A stretch of 50,416 bases of DNA from NCBI GenBank assembly GCA_021154885.1, contig JAJKHS010000043.1, forward strand, positions 1 through 50,416, written 5' to 3'. Each line of letters begins with the position of its first letter. The first letter of the stretch is position 1. The notes beneath the pieces are model-generated. The model was not told where the DNA came from. It saw nothing but the letters and a program-made list of their open reading frames with translations, and did not search any database. The stretch is from Thermoanaerobaculum sp. (lineage in GTDB: Bacteria > Acidobacteriota > Thermoanaerobaculia > Multivoradales > UBA5704). Of this stretch, positions 8,342-17,143 are shown piece by piece. The translations under genes and the position numbers were made by a program.

Positions 8342-9907
8342 ATGAAACACTACGACGTCATCATCCTCGGCGGCGCCTTCAGCGGCGCTTCGGCGGCCAT
8401 CCTGCTGAAGCGGGACCGGCCGGAGCTCTCCGTGCTCGTGGTCGAGAAGGCGGCGGCCTTCGACGCCAAGGTGGGGGAGGCGACGACCGAGATGTCGGGC
8501 ATGTTCCTCACCCGGCGCCTCGCCCAGTGGCAGCACCTGGAACGGGAGCACCTGCCCAAGGAGGGGCTCCGGTACTGGTTTCAGAACGAGAAGGTGCACT
8601 GCCACGCCGACGCCAGCGAGACCGGCGCCTTCCAGCGCAGCACCACCCCCTCCTTCCAGCTCCGTCGCGACGCCCTGGACGAGCACCTGCTGGCCACCGC
8701 CGTGGAGGAGGGAGCCGAGCTCCTGCGGCCGGTGCGGGTGCGCGAGGTGGAGCTGGGAGAATTCGATCATCGGGTCACCGTGGAGCGCGATGGCGGCGAT
8801 GGTGGCGAGGCGGAGACCGTCTCTTGCCGCTGGGTGCTGGACGCCACCGGCCGCGCCACCTTCCTCGGCAAGCGCCTGGGCCTGATCGAGCGCAACCGCG
8901 AGCACCCCACGGCGGCCGTCTGGTGCCGCTGGCAGGGGGTGCGCCATCTCGACGACGTCGCCGCCCGCGGGCCTCTCGCCTTCTCCCGCGGGAACGTCGC
9001 CTCCCGCCGCCTCGCCACCAATCACTACATGGGATTCGGCTACTGGGTCTGGTTCATCCCCTTGGGGCACGGCGAAACCTCGATCGGCGTCGTCTTCGAC
9101 ACCCGCCTGGTGGACCTCGACCGCGGGAAGAACCTGGCGAGCGACTACCTGGCCTTCCTCAAGGCGATCCCCGCGGCGGCGGAGCTGCTGGAGGGGGCGC
9201 GGATGAAGGCCGAGGATCTGCGGACCTATTCCAACCTGGCCTACGTCACCCGCCAGTACATGGGGAACGGCTGGGCCCTGCTGGGCGACGCGGCGGCGTT
9301 CCTCGACCCCTATTACTCGCCGGGGCTGGACCACGCCTCGTTCTCCGTCGAGGCCACGGTGGAGATCGTCAAAGCCCAGACCCTGGGAGAGGATGTCGCA
9401 GCCCGCATCGCCGAGCACGACGCGACCTTCCTGCGCTCGTATCACCGCTTCTTCCGGGCGGTCTATCAGGACAAGTATTTCTACATGGGCGAGCACGACC
9501 TGCTGTCGGCATCGTTCCTCATCGACACGGCGCAGTACTACATCTTCGTCGTCATCCCCGCCTATCGTTTTTTCGGGAAGTTTCACTGGATGCCGGTCCT
9601 CGGTCCCAAGCCGGCATTCTTCAGCTACCACATGATGCGGATCTACAACCGGCGCTTCAAGGCGATCGCGCTCGCCCGCCGGGCCGCCGGAGAGGCCGGC
9701 CGGCGCAACCACGGCCGGCGGGTGAAGGCCCTCTTCGACCTCCAGGTCTCCCCCTTCCGCATGGCCGCACGGGGCGTGAAGCTCTGGGCGTTGGCGGAGC
9801 TGGACAACGTCCGGCTGGCGGTGAAGCGGCTGTTCGCGGGGAGGCCGGCGGTGGCGCCGGTGGCGGCGCCGCCGGCGTCGGACGAGATGCCCGTCCAGAA
9901 GGGCTAG
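8342..9907 (+). CDS. FAD-dependent oxidoreductase of the tryptophan-halogenase-like family
   Basis: The 521-residue flavoprotein has an N-terminal Rossmann FAD motif (IILGGAFSGASAAILL, about 8-23), the halogenase-family segment KVGEATTEMS and the FAD/phosphate motif GDAAAFLDPYYSPGLDHAS. A segment GYWVWFIPL corresponds to the WxWxIP motif that separates flavin-dependent halogenases from monooxygenases, but the first Trp is Tyr. Geranylgeranyl-reductase-type and alkyl hydroxylase relatives share this fold. The ATG at 8342 follows shortly after a weak purine tract. No flavin reductase or biosynthetic cluster is adjacent, so halogenation is a possibility rather than a call. The stop codon overlaps that of sufT by 3 bp. 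Confidence 0.75.
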   Translation: MKHYDVIILGGAFSGASAAILLKRDRPELSVLVVEKAAAFDAKVGEATTEMSGMFLTRRLAQWQHLEREHLPKEGLRYWFQNEKVHCHADASETGAFQRSTTPSFQLRRDALDEHLLATAVEEGAELLRPVRVREVELGEFDHRVTVERDGGDGGEAETVSCRWVLDATGRATFLGKRLGLIERNREHPTAAVWCRWQGVRHLDDVAARGPLAFSRGNVASRRLATNHYMGFGYWVWFIPLGHGETSIGVVFDTRLVDLDRGKNLASDYLAFLKAIPAAAELLEGARMKAEDLRTYSNLAYVTRQYMGNGWALLGDAAAFLDPYYSPGLDHASFSVEATVEIVKAQTLGEDVAARIAEHDATFLRSYHRFFRAVYQDKYFYMGEHDLLSASFLIDTAQYYIFVVIPAYRFFGKFHWMPVLGPKPAFFSYHMMRIYNRRFKAIALARRAAGEAGRRNHGRRVKALFDLQVSPFRMAARGVKLWALAELDNVRLAVKRLFAGRPAVAPVAAPPASDEMPVQKG

Positions 9908-10443
9908 AACAACCCCAGCTCCAGCCGCGCCGCCTCGCTCATCATGTTCTGGTTCCACTGCGGGTCGAAGACGATCTCGACGTCCGCCTCGTCGATGCCC
10001 GGCAGGCGCTCGAGCTTGTCCCGGACGTCCTGGGCGAGGACGGGGCCCATGCCGCAGCCCGGGGCGGTGAGGGTCATCTTGACCTCCACCCGGCGGCCGC
10101 CCGCGGGCCGCTCCACCACCTCGCAGTTGTAGATCAGCCCCAGGTCCACGACGTTGATGGGAATCTCCGGGTCGTAGCACGTCTTGAGCAGCGCCCAGAC
10201 CTGATCCTCCAGGGGAGACCCGGCGACGCCGGCGACGAGGTCGCCCGCGGCCTTGCCGATGGCGTCCGCGTCCCGCGAGTCGATACGCAGCAGGTAGCCG
10301 CGGTCGGTCGCCACGGTGTAGGTGCCGCCCAGCGACTGGGTGATGCGGACCCGGGTGCCGGGCGACAGGAGGGCCGGCGTGCCTTCCGGGATCTGGATGG
10401 CGCGACACTCCCGGAGGACGACGGTGTGCTCGGGGGATGGCAT
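9904..10443 (-). CDS. sufT: Fe-S cluster assembly protein SufT (MIP18/DUF59 family)
   Basis: The 179-residue product is a putative Fe-S cluster maturation factor. Residues from about 85 form the MIP18/DUF59 domain, with CYDPEIPINVVDLGLIY and the conserved cysteine motif LTAPGCGMGP. The extra N-terminal segment of about 80 residues is typical of SufT rather than of stand-alone DUF59 proteins. I use the ATG at 10443, giving MPSPEHTVVLREC; an upstream frame to 10527 lacks family similarity. The SD is weak (gaag). The gene is isolated from any suf operon, which is common for sufT in genomes where it has moved. It converges on the flavoprotein gene. Confidence 0.85.
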   Translation of the reverse strand: MPSPEHTVVLRECRAIQIPEGTPALLSPGTRVRITQSLGGTYTVATDRGYLLRIDSRDADAIGKAAGDLVAGVAGSPLEDQVWALLKTCYDPEIPINVVDLGLIYNCEVVERPAGGRRVEVKMTLTAPGCGMGPVLAQDVRDKLERLPGIDEADVEIVFDPQWNQNMMSEAARLELGLF

Positions 10444-10524
10444 GGGAATGGTCTTCAGACTGCGGCGCGATAGGGCCGCGTCGCGACTTGAGCTTAACAC
10501 AGCGGAAGGCACCGGTTTTGAATG

Positions 10525-10556
10525 CAAAAAAGCGGGGAGGCCGGCCCGAGCCTCCC
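10525..10556 (-). terminator. Hairpin plus T-run on the minus strand (terminator or attenuator)
   Basis: Read on the minus strand, GGGAGGC and GCCTCCC (10556-10535) form a 7-bp stem with an 8-nt loop. They are followed after two bases by CTTTTTT, the classical rho-independent arrangement. It lies between the divergent sufT and the 1045-residue protein gene, so it cannot terminate an upstream minus-strand gene. It may attenuate the sufT leader or block antisense transcription. On the plus strand the hairpin ends 7 nt before the next gene's SD. Confidence 0.5.
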
Positions 10557-10576
10557 AGCCTCAGGGGAGGATTCCG

Positions 10577-13500
10577 ATGCCCAACTCGTTCCGTGTCCAC
10601 CGGATGGCGTTCCAGCTCGCCATTGCGCTCGCCGTGCTGGCGTGCCTGCCGGGAGACGCCTCCGCTCAATACTTCGGCCGCAACAAGGTCGTCTACGAGC
10701 AGTTCAAGTGGCGGGTGCTCAAGACCGAGCACTTCGACATCCACTATTACCCCGAAGAGGAGGCGGCCACCCAGGAGGCCGCCCGCATGGCGGAGCGCTG
10801 GTACACGCGGCTCTCCTCCGTCTTCGGACGCGAGTTCACCGAGCGGAAGTCCATCATTTTCTACGCCGATCAGGCGGATTTCCAGCAGACGACCGTGACC
10901 CGCGATCTGCTCGGCGAAGGCACCGGTGGCTTCACCGAGGGGCTGCGGACGCGCGTCGTGCTGCCTTTCACCGGCGACTTCGAGGACACCGACCACGTCC
11001 TCGGCCATGAGCTGACGCACGTCTTTCAGTACGACATCCTCAACGACCGCAAGGGCCGCGAGCGGGGAACGGCCGTCCGTACCGCCTCCGTCGACCTTCC
11101 TCTGTGGTTCGTGGAGGGCATGGCCGAGTATCTCTCGCTCGGGCGCTACGCCCCCCAGACGGCCATGTACCTGCGCGACGCCCAGGCCCGGGACAAGCTG
11201 CCGGACCTCAAAGAGCTGAGCCGCAATCCGCGCTACTTCCCCTACCGCTGGGGACACGCCTTCTGGGCCTACGTCGGCGGCCGCTGGGGCGACGCCGTGG
11301 TCGGCCGGCTGTTCGCCCGCGCCACCCGCGGCGGCATCGAGGGCGCGTTCCAGGAGGTCCTGGCCACGGACACCAAGCAGTTCTCGGAAGACTGGAAGGC
11401 CGCCATCCGCGCCGCCTACGGTCCGGTGATCCAGGGCCGGCAGACGACCACGGCGCTCGGCACCCGCCTGCTGCCGAAGGAGGAGAAGACGATCGACACT
11501 TACGTCTCGCCGGTGCTGAGCCCGGACGGCAGCCAGTTCGCCGTGTTCTCGACCCGCAGCCTGTTCAGCTTCGACCTTTATCTGGCGGACGCCAAAACGG
11601 GGCAGATCAAGGGCAAGCTGTTCTCGGAGGACGCCGACCCGCACCTCGATTCGCTCCGCTTCCTCGACTCGGCCGGGTCGTGGTCGCCGGACGGTGCGAA
11701 GTTCGCCCTGGTGGTGCAGACCCACGGCGACAACGCGCTGGCCCTCCTCGACGTGCGCTCGCGCCGCATCGAGCGGCAGATCGACGTACCGGAGGCGGGA
11801 CAGCTCTGGAACCCCTCCTGGTCGCCGGACGGACGTTCCATCGCCCTCTCGGGCTCGGTGGGCGGCTGGACGGACCTCTTCGTGATCGACCTGGACAGCG
11901 GCAAGTCGCGCCGGCTGACCCAGGACCCCTACTCCGAGTTCCAGCCCCAGTGGTCGCCCGACGGCAAGAGCCTCGCCTACATCTCCGACCGCGGGGCGGG
12001 CGGCGACCCGGCGAACCGGAACTATTCGGACGTCGGCATCTGGTTGCTGGACGTGGCGAGCGGCCAGAGCCGTCAGATCGTGGCGCCGATGAGCGGCGCG
12101 ACACAGATCGACCCCCACTTCGGTCCGGACGGCCAGGACCTCTACTTCCTTTCGGACCGCGCCGGCATCTCCGACCTCTACCGCCTGCACCTGGCGAGCA
12201 ACGAGCTGTTCCGCGTCACCCGCGCCGTCACCGGCGTCGCCGGCATCACCCGCCTGTCGCCGGCTCTCTCGGTGTCGCCGCGCACGGGCGAGGTCCTGAT
12301 CTCGGTGTTCACGGACGAGCGCTATGAGGTCCACGCCCTCGATGCTCAAGGAGCCAAGGGGGAGCCGGTGATCGCGACGCGGGACGAGGCCGCGGAGGCC
12401 CGCGCGGCCCTGCTGCCCCCGCAGCAGACGCAGACCCCGAGCGTGGTGACGGAATACCTGCGGGATCGCTTCCTCCCGGCGGAGCCGGCCGGCCAGGCGC
12501 CCACTGCGGTGGCGTACCGCCCGCGCTACAAGCTCGACTGGGTGGGGCCGGGCCTCGGCGTGGGCTACAGCACGACCTATGGCACCGGCGTGGGGGGCGA
12601 CGTCGCGGCCATCTTCAGCGACGAGCTCGGCCAGCGGGAGATCGGCGTCGCCATCCAGGGCCAGGCGGGGGGGAACACGGGCACGAGCGCGCTCAGCCAG
12701 TTCGGCTTCCAGGCCTACTACCTGAACCTCGGCCGCCGTCTGAACTGGGGCGGCGAGGTGAGCCGCGTCCCCTACATCTCGGGCTTCACCTCGGCGACCG
12801 ACGGCGTCATACAGACCGACAGCGGCCTGCTGCCGGCCACCTTCGTCCAGCAGGAGCTGGACACCATCACCGAGAACCGGGCAGACCTCATCACCCAGTA
12901 CCCGTTCTCCAGCACTCAGCGCCTCGAAGCTTCGGCCGGCGTCACCCGGATCGATTTCAGCAGCACGCTGGAGACAGTGACCGTCGTCGGCGGCGCCATC
13001 GTCGACGACCGGCGGCAACACCTGCCGACCGCGAGAGCGCTCCAACTCTACCAGGGCTCGCTCGCTCTGGTGGGCGACAGCAGCTATTTCGGCTTCACCG
13101 CGCCGGTGCGGGGGCGCCGCTATCGCCTCGGGGTGGAGCCCACCTTCGGCGATCTCCAGTTCCAGAGCGTGACGGCCGACTACCGGCGCTACTTCTTCCT
13201 GCGGCCCGTGACCCTGGCGGTGCGGGGCCTCCACTTCGGCCGCTACGGCCGCGACGCCGAGAGCGACCGCCTGACTCCGCTCTACGTGGGCGATCCCACC
13301 CTGGTGCACGGCTATGAGTTCGGAAACATCGGTCTGTCGGAATGCACGCCGGTGCCGGGCAGCACCTCCGCGTGCCCCGAGTTCGACCGCCTGCTGGGGA
13401 GCCGCCTCGCGGTGGCCAACCTGGAGCTGCGGGTGCCGCTGCTGGGCGTGCAGGGCTACGGCCTGATCAAGGCCTCGTTCCTGCCGACCGACCTCGCCTT

Positions 13501-13714
13501 CTTCCTCGACGCCGGCACCGCTTGGTCGAAAGGACAGACGCCCAAGGTTCGTTTCGACCGCAACACCATCGAGCGCGTTCCGGTGGTGAGCGCCGGCGCC
13601 GCCACCCGCATCCTGCTGGGTGGCATCGCCGTGCTGGAGTTCTACGTGGCGAAGCCTTTCCAGCGGCCGAGGGAGAACTGGGTGACGGGCTTCTTCATCT
13701 CGCCGAGCTGGTAG
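10577..13714 (+). CDS. Secreted metalloprotease-like / beta-propeller / outer-membrane beta-barrel protein
   Basis: The 1045-residue protein has three parts. A signal peptide (about 1-30, ending DASA-Q) leads into a gluzincin-like domain with the zinc motif HELTH (144-148) and a candidate third ligand in WFVEGMAEYL (about 178-186). Residues about 280-640 contain repeated WSPDG/ISPxG-type blades of a TolB/DPP-like propeller (SWSPDGAKFALV, PQWSPDGKSLAYISD). The remainder is a surface-antigen-like beta barrel that ends in a terminal Trp (FFISPSW), as expected for BAM-inserted outer-membrane proteins. The start at 10577 follows ggggagg with a 6-nt spacer. The substrate is unknown. The protease, sensor-like propeller and barrel in one chain suggest an envelope processing or export device. 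Confidence 0.8.
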   Translation: MPNSFRVHRMAFQLAIALAVLACLPGDASAQYFGRNKVVYEQFKWRVLKTEHFDIHYYPEEEAATQEAARMAERWYTRLSSVFGREFTERKSIIFYADQADFQQTTVTRDLLGEGTGGFTEGLRTRVVLPFTGDFEDTDHVLGHELTHVFQYDILNDRKGRERGTAVRTASVDLPLWFVEGMAEYLSLGRYAPQTAMYLRDAQARDKLPDLKELSRNPRYFPYRWGHAFWAYVGGRWGDAVVGRLFARATRGGIEGAFQEVLATDTKQFSEDWKAAIRAAYGPVIQGRQTTTALGTRLLPKEEKTIDTYVSPVLSPDGSQFAVFSTRSLFSFDLYLADAKTGQIKGKLFSEDADPHLDSLRFLDSAGSWSPDGAKFALVVQTHGDNALALLDVRSRRIERQIDVPEAGQLWNPSWSPDGRSIALSGSVGGWTDLFVIDLDSGKSRRLTQDPYSEFQPQWSPDGKSLAYISDRGAGGDPANRNYSDVGIWLLDVASGQSRQIVAPMSGATQIDPHFGPDGQDLYFLSDRAGISDLYRLHLASNELFRVTRAVTGVAGITRLSPALSVSPRTGEVLISVFTDERYEVHALDAQGAKGEPVIATRDEAAEARAALLPPQQTQTPSVVTEYLRDRFLPAEPAGQAPTAVAYRPRYKLDWVGPGLGVGYSTTYGTGVGGDVAAIFSDELGQREIGVAIQGQAGGNTGTSALSQFGFQAYYLNLGRRLNWGGEVSRVPYISGFTSATDGVIQTDSGLLPATFVQQELDTITENRADLITQYPFSSTQRLEASAGVTRIDFSSTLETVTVVGGAIVDDRRQHLPTARALQLYQGSLALVGDSSYFGFTAPVRGRRYRLGVEPTFGDLQFQSVTADYRRYFFLRPVTLAVRGLHFGRYGRDAESDRLTPLYVGDPTLVHGYEFGNIGLSECTPVPGSTSACPEFDRLLGSRLAVANLELRVPLLGVQGYGLIKASFLPTDLAFFLDAGTAWSKGQTPKVRFDRNTIERVPVVSAGAATRILLGGIAVLEFYVAKPFQRPRENWVTGFFISPSW

Positions 13715-13723
13715 ACTGGCGGC

Positions 13724-14119
13724 ATGAGGTATCTGGTGACAGCCCGCGTGCGGCTCGGCCGCGAAGCCGCGCTGCTGCGGGCCCTTGAAGACGGCACTCT
13801 CGGGCTCGGCTCCGTGGCGGGTGACGAGTACGAGCGCAACATGACCCAGGCGCGCCTCACCTCCGACGGCGCCGTGAAGTGGGTCGAGATCTGCTTCTGT
13901 TACGAGCCGCTCGCGGAGGAGCGGCCGTACTGGGAGGAGTATTTCGATTTCGTCCGCATCCAGGACGCCCACAGCCGCCGGCGCTGCCGCGACCTCTCCG
14001 GCGAGGAGCCCTGGGCCTGCTGCGACTGCGACTGCACGGACCGCCTGGAGGCGCGGATGGAGGAGTGGGGGAGGCCGTTCCTGGAAGTGCTGCGCGAGAG
14101 GGTGGATGCCCGGGGCTGA
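13724..14119 (+). CDS. Conserved Cys-rich small protein of unknown function
   Basis: The 131-residue cytosolic protein starts MRYLVTARVRLGREA 9 bp after the previous stop. Its centre reads as a compact alpha/beta domain (VKWVEICFCYEPLAEERPYW). It is followed by a cysteine cluster WACCDCDCTDRLE near residues 96-108 plus an earlier FCY cysteine and CRD cysteine, suggesting metal or Fe-S binding. I recall similar uncharacterised proteins in cyanobacteria and other phyla, but I cannot name a family. The acidic, aromatic-rich motif PYWEEYFDFVRIQDAH stands out as probably conserved. Function is not assignable. Confidence 0.75.
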   Translation: MRYLVTARVRLGREAALLRALEDGTLGLGSVAGDEYERNMTQARLTSDGAVKWVEICFCYEPLAEERPYWEEYFDFVRIQDAHSRRRCRDLSGEEPWACCDCDCTDRLEARMEEWGRPFLEVLRERVDARG

Positions 14120-14136
14120 AGCCGGCGGACTTGCCG

Positions 14137-15183
14137 ATGTCGAAGCTCCGCTGTCTCCTCTGTCTCGCGTTCGCCCTGGCGGCTCCCGCCTTCGGCCAGC
14201 CTGACTCCGGCTGGAGCCGGATCGACGTCCCCACCACCGGCTCCTACTTCTGGCGCTACGTCCCTCAGACTCTCGACGCCTCCCGGCCGGCTCCCCTCGT
14301 GATCTTCTTCCATGGCGCGGGCAGCAGTCCCGACGACTACAAGAACTTCGTCCGGGATGCGGCGGAGACGGCCGGCTGCGTGCTGGCGCTGCCCAAGTCC
14401 TCCGGCCTGAGCTGGGAGGACGGCGCCGACGAGCAGACGGTGACCGAGACCCTGCGCCTGGTGCGCGCCGCGCTGCCGGTGGACGACCGGCGCATCGGCC
14501 TGGCGGGCCATTCGGCCGGCGGCGCCTGGGCCTATCTCCTCGCCTACGCCGGCTCGACCTACAGCGGCGTCTTCTCCCTGTCCGCGCCGTGGTATCCGGT
14601 GGGCGCTCTGGCCGATCCCGCCTACAAGGCGCCGATCCACATGTACTACGGCACCACCGATCCGAACTACACCGCCGCCCGGCCTCAGCTCGAGGCGCAG
14701 TGGAGCCGCCTCGGAGTCACCTGGGAGGAGGACGTGCAGCCGGGGTTCACGCACAACACCTGGCCGGTCGGCTCCATGGCGGCCGGTCTCCAGTTCCTCG
14801 TGGCGCACCCCCGTCCGGACGCTGCCGCCAGCGGCTGCGTGCCGGGGGCCACGGCCCTCTGCCTCAACCGTGGCCGCTTCCGGGTGGAGGTCGCCTGGGA
14901 CGCCCATGGCACTTCCGGCCCCGGCCGGGTCGTCCCCGGCGCCGCCGCGGATTCGGGTCTCTTCTGGTTCTTCGGCCCCGACAACTGGGAGCTGCTGGTC
15001 AAGGTGATCGATGGCTGCGCCCTGAACAGCCACTACTGGGTGTTCTCGGCCGCCACCACCGACGTCCACTACGTGCTGACCGCGACCGACACGGTCACCG
15101 GCCGGGTGATGCGCTACGAGAACCCCGCCGGCAAGGCCGCGGCCGCCACCACGGACACCGGCGCCTTCGCGACCTGCCCCTGA
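14137..15183 (+). CDS. Secreted alpha/beta-hydrolase esterase with a C-terminal accessory module
   Basis: The 348-residue protein has a signal peptide (about 1-20, AAPAFG-Q). A PHB-depolymerase/LpqC-like alpha/beta hydrolase follows, with oxyanion region FFHGAGSS, nucleophile elbow GHSAGG (S126), likely acid D175 (GTTDPNYT) and catalytic His in GFTHNT (about H206). Residues about 232-348 form a separate module with C...LCL at its start, then RFRVEVAW, FWFF, LVKVIDGC and WVF motifs, closing with AFATC. I recognise this module by memory as recurrent in secreted acidobacterial proteins; its role is unknown. The start at 14137 gives a proper signal peptide. The substrate is probably an ester, not further defined. 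Confidence 0.8.
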   Translation: MSKLRCLLCLAFALAAPAFGQPDSGWSRIDVPTTGSYFWRYVPQTLDASRPAPLVIFFHGAGSSPDDYKNFVRDAAETAGCVLALPKSSGLSWEDGADEQTVTETLRLVRAALPVDDRRIGLAGHSAGGAWAYLLAYAGSTYSGVFSLSAPWYPVGALADPAYKAPIHMYYGTTDPNYTAARPQLEAQWSRLGVTWEEDVQPGFTHNTWPVGSMAAGLQFLVAHPRPDAAASGCVPGATALCLNRGRFRVEVAWDAHGTSGPGRVVPGAAADSGLFWFFGPDNWELLVKVIDGCALNSHYWVFSAATTDVHYVLTATDTVTGRVMRYENPAGKAAAATTDTGAFATCP

Positions 15184-15198
15184 CCGCCGCCGATCCGG

Positions 15199-15204
15199 TA
15201 TACT
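15199..15204 (+). promoter_or_regulatory. Candidate -10 element of the HEAT-repeat gene
   Basis: TATACT lies 29 nt before the ATG at 15233, in the 49-bp gap after the esterase stop codon. It matches the consensus at 5 of 6 positions. No convincing -35 is seen, so support is modest. Confidence 0.3.
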
Positions 15205-15232
15205 GTGCCGCGAGCCAGGACAGCTTGCAGCT

Positions 15233-17143
15233 ATGGAACCCGCCGTCAATCCGACCCCGAGCTGGGATGAGTGTGTGGAGCTCCTCGACCGGCTCCCCTC
15301 GATGCCGCTCGACACCCGTGTCGAGGCGCTGGAACGGCTGGTGCGTAATCCCAGCCCGGGCATCCGCGAGCAGGCCCTGCGCCTCGGCGCGGCGGTGATC
15401 CCCGACGCGCGGGTCACGGAGTACCTGCGCGATCCGGACGACGCCGTGCTGCGCAGCGCCGGCTCCGAGATCTTCCGCCTGCGCGGCCTCCGCAGCCTGC
15501 CCGTGGTGGTCGAGTTGCTGCGCGACTCCGACGCCGACGTCGTGCTGCAGGCCGTCCTCATCCTCGACCGCCTGCGCGACCCCCGCGCCCTCGAGCCGCT
15601 CCATGCGATGCTCGCCCACCCCAATCCCAACGTGCGGCAGGAGGCGATCCTGGCCATCGGCCGGCTGGGGGACGGGCGGTCGATCCCCCACCTGATCCCC
15701 TTCCTCGACGCCGACTTCTGGGTGCAGATGGCCGCCGTCCAGGCCCTGGGGGACCTGCGCTCGCCGGAGGCCGTGCCGCACCTGGCCCGCTGTCTGACCG
15801 ATCCCCTGGTGGGGTCGCTGGCGGCCGAGGCCCTGGCGCGGATCGGCGGCGAGCCGGCCTTCCGCGCCCTGGCTGCGCACTGGCCCGCCGGTGGCGTGGA
15901 GATCGACGACGAGACCATGCTCGGCCTGCTCGCCCACGTGCTCGAGGGGCTGCCCCGGCCGGAAGAGATGGGGGAGCTGCCGGGCGGCTTCCGCGAGGCC
16001 CTCTCGGCGCGGCTTCACGACCGCTCGGCCGAAGTGCGCGTGGCGGCGGCCCGTTGTCTGCTGGTGCTGGGACCGAGCCCCTGGGACGGCGCCGCCCTGC
16101 GCACCCTGACGGACTCCCGGCAGATGGCCGCCGGCCGGCCCGCGGCCCTGGCCCACCGGCGGGACCTCGTCGCGACGCTGCTCGACACGCCGGGAGAGCC
16201 CCGGGCCTGGGGCCTCCAGCTCACCTCCCGCTTCCCCGGCGAGGTGCCAACCGCGTCCTTCTTCGCCGCCGTGCGCGAGGCCGCCGGGCACCAGGAGCTG
16301 CTGCCGCCTCTCCTCCAGGCGCTGGAGAAGGTCCGCCTTCCCGGCCTGCTGGAGGCGCTGCTGGACCTCTACCTCCGATTGCCCGCCGGTGGCGCACGGG
16401 AGGCCCTGATCCCGACCTTCCAGGCCCATATGGAGGAGACGCGGACCGCCATGGCGGCGCGCCCGGACCTGGAGCCTGCCGACCGGCTCGTCCTCTCGGC
16501 GCTCCTCGGCCTTTCCGTCGCCGAGACGGCGAGGGCCATCCTGGACCTCGATCCGCCGCTCCGGCCAGGCGTGATCTCCCGCCTCATGCGGCTGGAGGGC
16601 CTCGCCCATCTCCTGCCCTGGGACGAATGGTTGGCGGCGGCTCCGGAGCTCTACGCCGCTCTCGCCGCCGAGGCCGCGGCGCGCTGCGGCCTGCGCGGGC
16701 TGCTGCCGGCGTTGCGGGCACGGCTGGAGACGGCGCCTTCGTTGGCCCTGGTGCGTGCCGTGGGCGCCCTGGAGGACCGCGAGGCTGTGCCGGCGCTGGC
16801 GCGCTGCCTGGAATCGCGGCGGGACCTGCGCGCCGCCGTCCTGGAGAGCCTGGGATGCATCGGCGGTCCCGAGGCGCGCGCCGCTCTCCACGCGGCCGTG
16901 CGCGCCTGGGGCGTCCGGCCGGAGGAGGGACGGGCGGCCTACAAAGCCCTGGCGGCCTGCGCCAGCGGGGACGACGAGACCTTCCGCGACGCCGCGGCCC
17001 ATACCGACTGGCAGGTGCGGATGATCGCCGCCGAGGTGCTGGCGCGCTCCGGACGCCCCGAGAACAACGCCGCGCTCGCGCAGCTCGCCGGGGACCCCGT
17101 CCCCGCCGTCGCTCACCGGGCGCTGGCGGCCCTCGCGGCCTGA
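15233..17143 (+). CDS. HEAT-repeat protein
   Basis: The 636-residue protein is nearly all helical repeats of about 30 residues with the DPDD/AVL...LG...AIP pattern of HEAT/PBS-lyase repeats (VLQAVLILDRLRDPRALEPL, VRQEAILAIGRLGDGRSIPH). Repeats are sharp in residues about 40-230, diverge in the middle, and return at the C-terminus. There is no signal peptide, membrane segment or enzymatic motif, so it is best seen as a cytosolic protein-protein scaffold. The ATG at 15233 follows a weak purine tract. A reading frame shifted by +1 continues for 61 codons past the stop with coding-like composition (see findings). Confidence 0.8.
   Translation: MEPAVNPTPSWDECVELLDRLPSMPLDTRVEALERLVRNPSPGIREQALRLGAAVIPDARVTEYLRDPDDAVLRSAGSEIFRLRGLRSLPVVVELLRDSDADVVLQAVLILDRLRDPRALEPLHAMLAHPNPNVRQEAILAIGRLGDGRSIPHLIPFLDADFWVQMAAVQALGDLRSPEAVPHLARCLTDPLVGSLAAEALARIGGEPAFRALAAHWPAGGVEIDDETMLGLLAHVLEGLPRPEEMGELPGGFREALSARLHDRSAEVRVAAARCLLVLGPSPWDGAALRTLTDSRQMAAGRPAALAHRRDLVATLLDTPGEPRAWGLQLTSRFPGEVPTASFFAAVREAAGHQELLPPLLQALEKVRLPGLLEALLDLYLRLPAGGAREALIPTFQAHMEETRTAMAARPDLEPADRLVLSALLGLSVAETARAILDLDPPLRPGVISRLMRLEGLAHLLPWDEWLAAAPELYAALAAEAAARCGLRGLLPALRARLETAPSLALVRAVGALEDREAVPALARCLESRRDLRAAVLESLGCIGGPEARAALHAAVRAWGVRPEEGRAAYKALAACASGDDETFRDAAAHTDWQVRMIAAEVLARSGRPENNAALAQLAGDPVPAVAHRALAALAA

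Noticed and set aside
8315-13972. Very long open frame of 1885 codons on the minus strand
   Set aside because: It runs antisense to three well-supported genes (flavoprotein, the 1045-residue protein, and sufT's neighbourhood). Its Arg/Gly/His/Ala/Val-rich composition is that of a high-GC shadow frame, and it has no recognisable domain.
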